Source: Siphonodentalium dalli (Eukaryota; Mollusca; Scaphopoda; Gadilida; Siphonodentaliidae). From it: 64,000 nucleotides of DNA. The DNA is taken from positions 129,907,990 to 129,971,989 of the forward strand of contig CP136067.1 of the NCBI GenBank assembly GCA_032622095.1. Direction: 5' to 3'. The position numbers and the translations under genes are program-made. Positions 24,001-39,000 of this stretch are shown here, piece after piece (position 1 is the first letter of the stretch; each line of letters begins with the position of its first letter). Under the pieces are notes generated by a model that saw only the letters and a list, made by a program, of their open reading frames with translations, was not told the DNA's origin and made no database searches.

Positions 24001-27000
24001 ATTTGCAGGTCCGGAATCTTTGTTCTGGCAAATAAAATAGGATCATTACTATACAAATATGCCGATACCAAGACAGCCCCTTTTTCACGAAAGTAAACAA
24101 CAAACAAATTCGTGAATTCAAGAAAAACATGCATGCAAATACCTGTACAACATCACTCCTCTGTAACTTTGCGCCAGAGTTGAGTAGGGATGACTTGTGA
24201 AAGGGAATTACTTTAATTTAATTGACTTCATGTGTTTCGTCTGCAAATGTACTTCAACTGTATTATTTAGGCACACTTTTGCTGCTTACAGTCAAGTTAT
24301 ATATTGATGATTAAAAAGGAGACAGGTTCGCAATTGTGAGAGATAGATTGCCAGGCCTTCGATTATGAGGCGTGCGATCGCGCTCGCGCACCATAGCACG
24401 CCTGAAATTAAATCTTGGCGAGTAATTAATCACACTCCTCGGCGATATTCGGCGCACGATTGAAAAAGACCCATTTGATTTTGCAAGCTTGCAAGCGTCG
24501 CGCTTCGGATTAATTTGAATTTTCTAGTCCAGGAGATCAGTTGACCTCGCCACTATGTTGTACAGTAAGCAGTCGGCACCCGGCCTTTGATGTGCCGCCC
24601 ACTGCTCCACATGTGACATCGATCATCGGCACAGGGAGCACGTGACGTGTTTATCTCAGCTTGCAGAAAAACTGAATGAAAGTATGGAGTCTTCGCACAG
24701 GCTCAGTTCCGGACAGCCGAAACGAGCCAGGTTATCATTATCTCACAGCAGCGGAGATGATTCCGGATCGGATTCCGACTTTTTGAATGACAATGACTCA
24801 TCAGATTTGAGTAGTTCCGGGTTAGTGACCGTTACCGGGGTCTGTGGAGAGTACCGACAGTGACACGGAAGATGAACGTTCAGAGTGAACAATTCAGTTG
24901 ATTTTAACCCTCTATCGTCCATCACCATGGATACTTCCAAATTAATATAAAGATTTGTTTTAGTTTTAATTGTTCATTACTTCAATGTGTACAAGATGAA
25001 TCACAATGGTAATACAAATTGATTTAATTTTGAGTCTTCGTTAGTGATTTTATACCCCCGTAATATCCACCAAAATCACACGCCTGGGTTTCAGGTTAGG
25101 GGAGTGACCAATCACACTCCTGCATTTTACAGAATCGAAGGTCTGGATTGCCATCGGTGGCTGTTCTATTCCATTTCCCACCATTTTCGAAACACGTGCG
25201 CATGCTAGTAGAGTTATCTTTTTTCTTCCTGCGAAATTTTCATATGTTTTAACTACCAGCACCTACATTCAGTAGTCTGTGTTGATTGAGTGAGTGAATG
25301 TCAAGTACACAGAAAGCAAATGAAATGAAAGGATTTTCCCACTACATCCAAGCCTTGAAATAGCGTGTCTGTCATTTGCAGAATGAGGTCCTTAGAGGGT
25401 GAATTTAGTTATGCTACCCCGCTAGCATCACCAAATTCACCCTCTGGGGACCTCATTCTGCTTACACCTCAGCATCTTGACATGCAGGTTGTTGACACAC
25501 CTGGTATATCGTTAACTAATAATTTTGTCCAAGCTTTTATTCCTACATTTTTCGGTCAATGTTTTTTAATCTTGTCACTGATATTTAATACCATGGGAAC
25601 CTGTGCACCTGCGATTATGATGTCTGTCCGACTTTTTTTTGTGGAGTTATTCCCCTTTTTCGACTTAGAACATTTTCGCAACATTCATAATTTTGTCCAA
25701 GCTTTTATTCCTACGTTTTTCGGTCAATAGGTTTAAGATTAGGGTTAGGGTTTTGCACCTGCAATGGGAACTGTTATTTTATTATTTTAACTAAATGTTT
25801 ACTGACATGTGAAACATCTTAGTATTTAAAAAAACAGGGGGGTATCCTTAGTCCCATTGGGACAGTCACACCTCTAGTTATTTCTACCTGCAGGTTGTTG
25901 ACATACCTGGTATATTGTTAACTAATAATTATTTCTAACTGCAGGTTGTTGACACACCTGGTATATTGGATCATCCGTTAGAGGAACGAAACACAATTGA
26001 GATGCAGGCCATCACGGCACTGGCACATCTGAGGGCGGCGGTGTTATTCATGCTGGACTTATCAGAACAATGTGGCCACACACTCGACGCACAGGTGAGT
26101 TTTTGGTACTTGGGTACATGTGAAGAAGTATATTGAGATTATTCTTAGGTGCCTTATAATACTGTCAGCATGATTATTAATTTTGGAGAAAATTCCCAAT
26201 GATCACTATTATTTGGCATTGAGACATAGAGTGAAATTGCCATCACTATTGTTAATTTCAGCCCAAATCACCACCCATTACCATTATTAGGCAAAACAAA
26301 AATTATATGAATCTCAAACAATTTTTATTCTGAATCAATGAGGGAGGGAAGATTTTATTTATATTTTTTATTTTTTTTGTGCACATCTTAAGTATAGATT
26401 ATGATAGCTTCCCTTATCTAATAATTGTGAGAAAATGTAGAGGGAACGTTGTTATGCATATGTGACCCGCCATATCAAATCCAGTCGTAAGTCGGGATTT
26501 TATTACCCTGTGCCAATGCATTCTCTTATATATGCGAGTCGACCATAGGTCGCCTCCCATATATAAGACAATGCATTGGCCTAACAATTTTTTACAATTT
26601 TAATAATTTTTTCTTGTATTCTTTAACAATTTTATAATTTCACCCATACAGAGCCCCAGACAAACATGAGCAGACGACACTCTTCTATATGCTTCTATAT
26701 ATGTGTGGGGCTCCCTGCAGGGTAATGGATGTTTTTTATTTTATGTCCTAAAAATTGTAAGAAACATTTATTTAAAAAAAATGATAAAAAATTGTTAGGC
26801 CAATGCATTCTCTTATATATGCAAGGCGACCTATGGTCGACTCGCATATGTAAGAGAATGCTTTGGCACAGAGTACAAAAATCCCGACTTACGACTGGAT
26901 TTGATATGGCGGTTCACATATATGCTCATTTAATCTGATATAAAAAGTACATTGTGGTACTATTATATGACACGGATTACCTATAATGTTCCTAATGCCC

Positions 27001-30000
27001 CTGACTACTCACAATTGTTATTGTTATCTATAAATTGACACCTCTCCACTATAACATGTGATCCTAAATTTCCTCCAGTGCCTTTCAATTGTTCTGGAGT
27101 TACAATTAGTACACCAGACTATGATGATCTTCTAATCATTTTCTTCAATGTAGTCATCTACTTAATGTTCTATGTCACTATATGTATACATGATAGTCAA
27201 TCTTCACACATTACACAGAGATATGTATACAAGCCTTGAAATAGTGTGTCTGTCATTTGCAGAATGAGGTCCCTAGAGGGTGAATTTAGTGATGCTACCC
27301 CGCATAGCAGTCTAGCATCACCAAATTCACCATCTGGGAACCTCATTATGCCGAGATGTAAGCAGAATGAGGTCCCCAGAGGGTGAATTTGGTGATGCTA
27401 GCCCACTATGCGGGGTAGCATCACTAAATTCACCCTCTGGGGACCTCATTCTGCAAATGACAGACACGCTATTTCAAGGCTTGTATGTATATATAAATAA
27501 CAATAATGCTGACAACAATTCTCTTTTGAGCTAACATTGTAATATTGTCAGTAGGAGATACAGATTGTTATTCAAGCAAAATTAGTTGCCATTGTGACAA
27601 GCCTTGAAATAGTGTGCCTGTCATTTGCAGAATGAGGTCCCCAGAGGGTGAATTTGGTGATGCTAGCCCGCTATCCTACCCCGAATAGCGGGCTAGCATC
27701 ACCAAATTAGTAGTTATCCCTCAGGACCTCATTCTGCTTACACCTCAGCAGAATGAGGTTCCCAGGATGTTAGCCCACTATGCGGGGTAGCATCACTAAA
27801 TTCACCCTCTGGGGACCTCATTCTGCAAATGACAGACACACTATTTCAAGGCTTGATTGTGAACAAGCCTGCAAATAGTGTGTCTGTCATTGCAGATGAG
27901 GTCCCCAGTGGGTCAGTTTAGTGATGCTACCTGCACAGCATCTCCAAATTCACCCTCTGGGAACCTCATTCTGCTTTGGTCTCATCTGCTATGGGACACC
28001 TAGGATCAAATAGAAGTTCCCCAGTTGAAGTTGGTGATGTTCACCCGCTTTATGCATTTTATCTTTTAGGGGTTATAGAAACTTCCCAGATGGGAAACAA
28101 AGTTAGTTTCGGACTATAGATACGTCCCAGAATATGAGGTCTAAGCAGAATGTGGTCCCCCAGAGGGTGAATTTGGTGATGATAGCCCACTAAATTCACC
28201 CTCTGGGGACCTCATTCTGCAAATGACAGACACACTATTTGCAGACTTGATTGTGAAACTTTGTAATTTCACATGCTGATCTCCATCTCATTCATTGCAA
28301 GCCTTGAAATAGGGTGTCTGTCATTTGCAGAATGAGGTCCCCAGAGGGTGAGTTTAGTGATGCTAGCCCGCTATGCGGACCTCATTCTGCAAATGACATA
28401 CACCCTATTTCAAGGCTTGATTCATTGCACACAAAGCTGATTTTTCAAAAATTCAGGCCTGATCACCAAGCCTTGAAATAGTGTCTGTCATTTGCATAGT
28501 AGTTTGATGAGTAGTTATCCCTCAGGAAAGGTCGTTTATGGCAACAAACATCTCCCTCCAAAAAAAATTTTTTACCCTGTGCCAATGCATTCTCTTATAT
28601 ATGCGAGTCGACCATAGGTCGCCTCGCATATATAAGAGAATGCATTGGCCTAAATTGTTTTTACAATTTTAATAATTTTTTCTTGTATTCTTTAACAATT
28701 TTGCATTTGTTTTATCTGTTGTCTACTTATCTACTTGTCTACAAATCATATATGGACCATTCCAAAGTACACTTTATTAATTTGGTGGTATAACCCCAAT
28801 CTCTACCAGAGCGCACCAGTCATACTTCCTTTCTGACGCTGTCACTGGCTGGTTACTAGTCTGGTTTCTATATTTAGTGCGGGTTTTTCCAGACAAATGG
28901 TGAGACCGCGATCGACCAATGTCAAATTTCCTATGTGCTTTGAGAACAATTCTCGCACTAAAAATTTATTGATAGAATGGAGAATTAGAGCGGTAGTTTT
29001 GTTGACAATTTTCGCACATTTCTTAGCAAAATAGCAGCAAAATAGAACTCTTGTGTTCGTCTTGCCATGAATGTTGTCGTCCATGTGCGTTTTGACTTTT
29101 GTATTGATAAAATAATTGGAGAACCAAATCACGCCATTACGCAATATAGTTCTTTGGTTCTAGAGGGTAACTTAAGGTACAAAATTACACAAATGTTGTT
29201 CGATATTTTTTGTGCTTAATAAGGCCAACATGTTGCTCTGTTCACTTAGTATATATATTTATATCACTGAAGTTCACAAAATGTGGGTAAAATGTCACCG
29301 GTAACAGCGCTCTTATCGAGTCATCAAGGGAGGTAAACCCTGCATGGAGTTTGGTATAATCCATTTAGTATCGAAAGGGTTTAAATAAAATGAGTTTGTT
29401 TATTCTTTTCAGATTAAATTATTCAATAGTATCAAACCTCTGTTTGTAAACAAACCTCTACTGGTGTGTGCTAATAAGATTGACGTGGTCAGGCCAGAAG
29501 AACTGAATGATGAGAAAAAGGTGAGTGTTATACAAATTGAATGATTCCCATAAAAATCACAGGTTCCTTAAAAAGAACTAAGCCAATAAAAACAAAGGTT
29601 TTGTTGAACAAACTTATGTATTTAACCCTTTCATGACGGGAGATTAAAGATGTAGCATTAAAGATCCTGTGCCAGTTCATTCTCTTATATATGCGAGGCT
29701 CCTTATGGGAGACTTGCATATATTAGATAATGCATTGGCACAGGGTTTTCGCAAAATTTCTGGAAGCTCCAGTCATTGAAGGGTTAAAACTAGTGTGTTT
29801 TGTGGAATAAAAGCATGTTCTTTACAATGTTGGTGTCTTGTGATATACTGGTGAGATATAACAGGTAATATGGAATAGAGCTATGCATGTTAAAGTTATG
29901 TGAAACCACTTGGGTGCACAGCGAATAAACTTGCTCAAAGCAACTATTTTAATTAATTTTATATCAAAATTTCCAGCACACAACATCATTCTATCATATA

Positions 30001-33000
30001 AATCTAATATAGTGACTCTTGTTAGCATATCAGTCTTGTTTGTATGTTTGCTCGGGATGAATTGTGCATTGCGTAGTTCTGATACCATGTTTTACGAAAT
30101 AGTCCATCCATTGTTGTTGAATATTTCGACAATAATAATTCAATGACACATTCTTCAAATGTGTGTAGTGGCTGAGTCGTAATATATCAGTTTGATTTAG
30201 TGAAATAGGTGCATAATATGTCTTTAAGAAATGGTGGATCTCGTAACATTCAAGATTCGATGAACCGATATGGGCCACCATCGGCCCATACCCAATTAAA
30301 ATTTAATAATCGGCCAATGTCAATTATACTAAAAAGTATATACAGTACAAAATGTGAAGCAATGTTGACACTTATTTACTGTAACTAGTTAGATACGCAT
30401 AGTAGCTGTTAGAGCTTGACGGTATCCACCTTCACAATACCGACTACAGTATTAATTTCAATACCGCGGTATGACTAAAACCGTCAAGAATAATGTCCAA
30501 ACATTTCGCTAGTTAAGATTCTTTGGAACATGCAGTACGAAATTCAATATTCACGTGTGAATGCAGTGTCACGCGGATATACGAAAAGAGGACAACGCAA
30601 TGCATGTCGCTTGTGATCTTAACAATGTGTGGGGTACTACTGACGTCGCTTATGCAAAAAACAAACAAGTATATACAATGAGGGGATTTAAGTCCAGATT
30701 ATACTAAAAAGGTCCCCAAGCAATACGTATTTATCCGTGGTGTCTCGATGGTGGATAAACATTAGCACGGAAACAATGGTGAGAGTATAGTTTACATTTC
30801 ATAATTGTATGGATGGCGATCATGGTCTAATTATTCCTTTGTGTACACTAATTTGAGCTGCATATGAGACGACTATAAACACACATATAATATGGTGAAG
30901 TCAGTCAACTATATTCGGTACACACTTTAACATCCATCAGCGTACAACGTGTTGGCACTGTCTTTGTGATAATTGATTTTCGCACTTTGCTGCAGTTACA
31001 CGACTGGCTGGTTATCGTCTCGCCTCGCTGGTTCTCGTTTCATCTTGCTTGTTCTTGTTTCATCTCGCTGGTTCTCGTTCTTTACTTACAGGCATGCTTT
31101 ATTGCCTCAGAATATGTATTTTATTGACATTTGCTGTCGTAAAACCCACTAAAAGAAGAAAATATAGTGTGCAGCGGTATACCGACTATTCAAGAAATCC
31201 AATACCGACTACACATTATTAAAAATAAAACCGCGGTATAACTAAATACTGACCCGCGTTTAGGCCCAGGGGGCCTTTGTTTTATTTGAGCTCAAAAATC
31301 CCAGTGGGCTTAAACTCGGATATGGCCCTTTGCAAAAATGCAAACCAAAAATCCTAAGAAATCGGGACAGTAAAACTAATGAAAGCCGATCTGACGCCGA
31401 TTATTTGGGAATTTTTTCAATTAAATGTGAATATTAAAATATTATAATAACACTTTAAGTCTTGTAGTTTTATTGGACAACATTCCCATGTTAAAATGAC
31501 ACTATTATGTAAGTACATGTAGTCTTGACTGACAGCCGTCTTGTTCCCAAAGTGTTTGCTTGGAGTCAGGAATGCCCTGGTTATTATGTAAGCGGCAATG
31601 TGGGTTATCTATAGTCTGACTATAGTTTATATCAATGTTCAGATTTAATCCGATTAGGACTGATTAGGAAAACAATAAGCCCGGCGCTTTATTCGTCATC
31701 CATTGTCTACATAGAGGATGTTACAATAGCGACTAATTGCATGTTTAACAAAAGCCAGTGAGTGTAATTATTTAACAGCACTGACAAGGCAGTTGTATTT
31801 CTACTAAAACGGCATTCTGAACTCCTCGACCTGTGACCTCTGGGGGCAAACGGTGACGGAATCTGACGAGGTTTGCCGAATGCTAAAACGTATAAAAAAC
31901 GTATAGAAAAACACGTGTTTGAATATTTTGGTTTCGAGTGAATAAAGTTGACGCAGTTTGGAAGACATTTTTGTTAATTGACAAGTTCCCCCTTCTGCTC
32001 CATTATGATACCCACTGTGTGTTTACATAACCAAGAGGCCAGTTCTTTGTGTTTGGCCACATGTAGAAAAATATGTTTTTACAGTACCGGTACTGTAGTT
32101 GGAACAGGTGCGCTTTGATTAAACTTAAAAGTATTGCACGCGCATAGCCGCACATGGCTTTTAAAGCTATACGCTGTTAGCAAGTGGGTTCTATTGTATT
32201 TTATGTCTGTTAAACGTTTGGTTTCCCTAGGGAAGTATAATTGAATAAAGAAATGTGAATTTAAGATTCACTTTATTTTATTTCATTTAATATTATCACT
32301 TACCTACAGATTTTAACTTTCCATTTTTCGTGGCATTCTCGCCGTCACCGATCGTTTGTGAATATACTTCTTGGAATTATTTATTTGGGGAGTATCATTA
32401 ACAAATACTTACTTACCACTGCTGAAATTGAACAAAATTTGGGGTGGGCTTAAACACGACTATACCCCTGTGCATGGAATTTGGCCAAAATATATGGGTG
32501 GGCTTAAACACCGGCATGGGCTTTGAACCGGGTCAGTACGGTACCGAAAAACCGTGAAGCCCTAGTAGCAGTACATTCAATAAAATTGATTATCTCCTGA
32601 TGTAACTGCACAGTGTAGTCACAGTTACTGAATACAAAATGAAAAATAAATTCATAATGCATTTAGTTGATAATATGATGAACATTTATGACCAAGCAAT
32701 GAAGACATTTATTCAAAGATTGCACGCGAGGCCAGCAGGCCGCGACAAAATGCGACCTATGAAATACGAATGGATAACGAATTACATCATAATTATGTCG
32801 AGTGTTCAAGGACATGTTATATGCGCATGCGCTGCATTCTACTTTCACATACATGTACTGTTGCAATAATGCTGTGTTAGCATTTACAATGACATGACAT
32901 GATTACAGGTTAATTTTTCTGATATGTCACTGATTTTAAAACGTGTGTTGATCGATATGGTCATGCATTGAGCACCCTCTATATAAAATAGACTACAATG

Positions 33001-36000
33001 TTAAGACAGGTTTCCATTTTTAGCTCAACTTACTTTGTAAGTTTGAGCTATTGCCATGGTTTGGCGTCCGTCGTCCATGTGTCCGTGTGTCCGTCAACAA
33101 TTTCCTTTGGCACAGGCTACGGGTCGTATCTTTGGTCTGATCTTTATGAGATTTGTCATGAATGTTGACATGTAGATGGGAACGAGTCATTTTGGTGTCA
33201 TTCGGCCAAAAAACATGGCCGCTGGTGGCCATCTTGGTTTTCAAAATTCAATCCATTGGCGCGGGCTACAGGTCGTACTGTTCGTTTGATCATCATGAAA
33301 TTTGTCATGGATATTAATATTGACATGTAGATGGGAATGAGTCATTTTGGGGTCGTTCGGCCCAAAAAACATGGCTGCCAGCAGCCATCTTGGATTTTAC
33401 TCTTTGCATGACTAAATCCTTTGGCGTGGGCTACAGGTCGTACCTTTGGTCCTATGTTTATGAAATTTGTCATGTATGTTGCCATTGACATGTAGATGGG
33501 AATGAGTCATTTTGGGGTCATTCGGCAAAAAAACATGGCTGCTGGCGGCCATGTTGGATTTCAAATTTCAATCCATTGGCGCGGGCTACAGGTCGTATCG
33601 TTCGTCTGATCATCATGAAATATGTCATAGATGTTAATATTGACAAGTAGATGGGAACGAGTGATTTTGGGGTCGTTCGGCCATAAAACATGCCGCCAGC
33701 AGCCATCTTGGATTTTACTCTTTGCATGACTAAATCCTTTGGCACGGGCTACAGGTCGTAGCTTTGGTCGGAACTTCAAGAAATTTGTCATGGATGTTAA
33801 CAATGACATGTAGATGGGAACGAGTCATTTTGGGGTCGTTGGCCGAAAAACATGGCCGCTGGTGGCCATCTTAGATTTCAAAAATCAATCCATTGGCACG
33901 GACTACAGGTCGTACTGTTCATCTGATCATCATGAAATATTTCATAGATGTTAATAATGACATGTAGATGGGAACGAGTGATTTTGGGGTCGTTCGGCCA
34001 AAATACATGGCCGCCAGCAGCCATCTTGGATTTTACTCTTTGCATGACTATATCCTTTGGCGCGGGCTACAGGTCGTAGCTTTGGTCAGATCTTCATGAA
34101 ATTTGTCATGGTGTTAACAATGACACGTAGATGGGAACGAGTCCTTTTGGGGTCAATTGGCCAAAAAAACATGGCCGCCAGCAGCCATCTTGGATTTTAC
34201 TCTTTGCATGACTAAATCCTTTGGCACACGTTAGACATTTCAATTAGCACCTTTCCTATTCCTCCATTTACTGTCAACCATTAAATTATTCCCCTACCTA
34301 AGTTGAGCTACAGTGTCATTGACACTTTCATTTAAATCTATAATCTGTTCCGGCATTCAACCACAAGGCCGTGAATATATTCCCAATTTTGCAATTTCTC
34401 ATTTTATGTAAATAATATGGTGAAGTCAGTCAACTATATTCGGTACACACTTTAACTTATCTCAAAGTTACCCATTATTCACTGTATTAATAGCCACCAC
34501 GTACTGCATAAATTAAGTATTAATTAGTACTGTTTTAAATACATTACATAAAACAACTGTTTATTTGAACAATCATTTACTGTTTACTTGCTGTGCTGGA
34601 AAAGCGAAAACAATTGGAACGGCATGACATTTTTTGTCTATGCCGATTATAACCCAAATATCCACCGATTCTGATTGCCGTTGCAGTTAATCTGTTCATC
34701 ACTAATATCACCGGTGTGATTCGGTGTCAACACTGAATCAAATCGAATACCCAGTCCGAATATCCACTGCATACCCATCATTGTAGCAAACTTTGTGCAG
34801 ACTGATGATAAAATAGGAGTGATGGATCTACGATATTTGTTGCAACTCATCAAATTATCAGAGGCTGGTTCATTTTTGTAGCATCAAATAGTACACATAC
34901 TTAAGAGACAAACTGTCCAAAAGGGCCTAACGTTTAATTATATTTGTTAACTGAGTTTTATTTCAGTTATAAGGACCGCTATAGACCTACAGTAATGCTC
35001 TAATTAATCGACTCCATAACCACAGCAGAATTATGGGTAACTTTTCAGGATTTAGTCGGAAATATGGCTTGTTGCCATTCATCGGAAAGCTCTCGCTTAA
35101 TTAGAGAATTACTGTATGTGCCTTATTTCCACAAACTTGTTGATTGTGGGTGTACTGAGTCTACATGTAAATAATATGAATCGTACGTGACACGTAGTTG
35201 AGCAACCACACATGATGTGCCTCAAATTTACCTTTTTTCGGCGACATAACGCTAAGAATAATTTATGTAACACCATGAAGTGGTCACGACTGAGACGACA
35301 TGCCAAATTGACAAGACGTGTCATGGATTGTAAAATCGTGTTTGGATTATCGTCATGACTTCTTCATTTTTCGTTTTCATTAAGCTGACCAACGAAATTG
35401 GTCTAAATGAAATTAATAGATTTAAATCACATGTGAATTTTTCGTAAGTTGTGAAGTAGTTACTTTCATTTTTATCGTGATGCTTTATTTCCAATTCCGC
35501 GTTTTTTGCAATCTCCACACCGTTGCTAACCGGAAGTTACGTGATAATTTCTCCCAAATCTATACCCGCGATCTTGAAAAATCACTGATGGATATAGAAA
35601 AAATTATATGACGTCATTCACCTGTCTTAGGTATAAGCACCCTTGGTGGTTGCTATAATGCCAGTTGGGGGTCATGTGATATCGCCACAAATCTGTCTGC
35701 AGATTATCCAGTAATGTCACCATAATGATATAAACTTACATCGAGAAAAATGATTAACTGAAAACTACATACTTATTTAACATATAAACATACTCTGAAA
35801 CAATTACTTAAACTTAATCGGAATATATATGAATTATAAAAATGGAAAATTGCATATGCAATGTTGTTTTCTTTCAAAATACTTTCACTGAAATGTCCAG
35901 GAGCCTTATAGGAACAAACGTGTGTCTGACTTGGAAAACCTATATGTTATGCACAGGTAGCTGTTTTTATTCAAGATTCAATTTGATATCAGCCTCCCGA

Positions 36001-39000
36001 TCTGATATCGGATTAAGTGCCGATTCGCAGGGCCCTATTGCATGAAACTTATATGCCTGTTAAAAAATAGGAAAAAATCTTTTTCCAAATTGTATTATAT
36101 TAAATTGTTTAAAGTTATGTGAAACATTCCGCTGAGGTGTTCAGAACGGAATAACAAAGACTCATGCCAAAATATGTTATTTAAAATTTTTTGATATAAA
36201 ACTAGGCAGAAAAAGAGTCGTTTTTATAAATATCATACATGCGGTGACCATTGGCCATCGTCATAATGTTTATGCCAAATAATTCACCCAAAATAAACTA
36301 GTAAAGATTTACGTTTGTGCATAGTTCTGAAATGGTTTAGTTTACGTGGTTGGAATTTTCGATAATCTTAGTTTATTGCTATATTTGTCCAGTGGAGAAA
36401 GTGTTTTGATACTAATGGTTTTATTTGCTGAAGTAAGTCCATAATATGTCTTTTAATAAAATTTATTCTAGTCACTTTTGGATGAGTTGGAGAAGGATGG
36501 CATCCCATTGCTGCCTATGAGTACACTCACTGAGGAAGGTGTTATGGATGTCAAGACAACTGTAAGTCTCAAATTCTCTTGAACCAGGTGAAATATACAT
36601 ATTTAAAAATAATTGCTTTTAAGGTCACAAACATGGAGCATGGTGTGTGTATATATAACAATTACATCATTTGTGCTGCCTGGAGTAAATATTTACAATG
36701 AATATATTCCATATATGATCTAAGGCGCCAATATAAAAAAATTGCTAGTTTTACATCCCCTCCCGACCCTATTTTAGTCCCCTCAATTTTGTTTTATTTT
36801 GATATCTTTTTACATGTATATGTCAATTTTAGTGCTGGGACGGTTGTCCGGATAACCGGTTACGGTTCGGTTACGCGTGTCAACCGGTTGGAGGAGGCCA
36901 CAACCGGATAACCGTAATATTGATAACGATCGTACTATCATCGTAGTACTCCGTGTAAATGTTGCCGAAATCATTTACGGAAGTTTAAGTAACGAGAGTA
37001 AGTAATAAGAAGTCGCTTAGAAGCGATTTGGACAGTTGATTGTGTATTCATATACCCCATAACACACGCCTGTTTGATCACCGGCGGCTTTTCTAGACAT
37101 GAAACCAACAACTCTGTGAATCACTTGCTACACATTCAATGCCAATTTCCTTTGGCGGCATTACATGACGTTCCGGCTGCACGCGCACTGCGGCATACAT
37201 CACAGCAATCAAGTCTAGACTTTTACTACGTCATCATTAGTATGTCTGTTTTCTAGAAACTCCCCCCCCCTTTGTCATTACCATTAGTTCGTCTCAAAGC
37301 GATGACAGAAGACCTACAAAAACGGAAATCGAACGTTTGGGGACATTTAATTCTAATTGAAGATGACAGAAAAAAAGAAGAAATGGGCGATATGCAAGGC
37401 CCGTCGAACGCGATTCGTTTATTGTGGATCAACATCCAATATGAAGTCGCACATCCAGAAAAAAACACAGGCCTACTGGGAGTGGGAAATCAGAGTACAT
37501 CTAGTGATGTGTTCGATTACTTTATTTCCTAAACACTGGCTGGGGCTTGCGTAATAATGAATCGAGACGATTTAATTTTGTTCGAATTTGTTTATGAAAT
37601 AATTGAAGTAACATCGTGTAGCCACTGTGATTAATACATACCTGCCTATACACAAACACTAGTAAACATTACTAAACAACAGTATACCTACCTTCAGTAC
37701 CTTGTTTGGGCTAATCGTGTCCGGGATATACACAAGGGAGGAACTATATTTCGTCGCTGAAGGGTTTGCAAGCAAGCGTTGTTTATGCGGTGCGGAACTC
37801 CTGTAAACATCGATATACTACCGCACCACTAATATATATTATATTTTAGTTTGTTTGGGCTCAAAACTGAATTAATTTATACACATTTACAACTATGACC
37901 GCCGTAACAGGAACGCATTGTATGACTAAAACATCGTTTGTGATCGCATGTATATCAACATTTCCGGGACGCGTAATAAACACTTGTTTTGCCGATATAG
38001 TGACCAGTGTATTCAATCTCGTACTTAGGGTAATGCTGGTAGCGGTTAACCGGTTATGGTTAGGTTAATGCCCGTGGTTAACCGGTTAGGAAAAAACCCC
38101 AACCGTCCCAGCACTAGTCAATTTGTTTCTATGCCTTAACCATTAAATTACATTTCATTGACCATTAATCAGTCTATTTTGTTCAAACTGGACAATCGAA
38201 ATTACCTTGTATCATATAAGTTAGGATGCTGCTTCAATATCTAGAACTGTTCATGACCATTTATGATAGGAAGAGTAAAATATAAAAAATTAATTTCGCC
38301 CTCCATTTCTCTGAAAAAGTTGGATGTAAATCTAGCAATTTATATTGGCCTTATGGATGTTAAAACAAATTAATATCAGACCACCGACCCTACTTTTTCC
38401 CCATTTTACCAGAAAAATCACTATATTTTGTTAGGCCTTACTTATTGTTAAGTTATGTGTACACCATTATGTCAGTCATCATCGTGTGACTCCATCGCAT
38501 CATTCAACGAAAATGTTATATTTAGCAGCAAAATTATTTTATTTATAACGAGTGGAATTTATTACCTTGCAGGCATGTGAGAAACTTTTATTACACAGAG
38601 TTGAGGGGAAGATTAAAACTAGGAAAGCTGATGCTATAGCTTCGCGAATCCATGTAGCGATGCCAAACAAACGTGATGCCAAGGTGAGTTCCACAAATCC
38701 ATGTAACACAAACAAACGTGATGCCAAGGTGAGTTCCACAAATCCATGTAGCGATGCCAAACAAACGTGATGCCAAGGTGAGTTCCACAAATCCATGTAA
38801 CACAAACAAACGTGATGCCAAGGTGAGTTCCACAATTACATGTAGCGATGCCAAACAAACGTGATGCCAAGGTGAGTTCCACAAATCCATGTAACACAAA
38901 CAATCATGATGACATCAGACAAGGTGAGTTCCACAAATCCATGTAGCGATGCGAAACAAACGTGATGCCAAGGTGAGTCCACAAATCCATGTAACACAAA

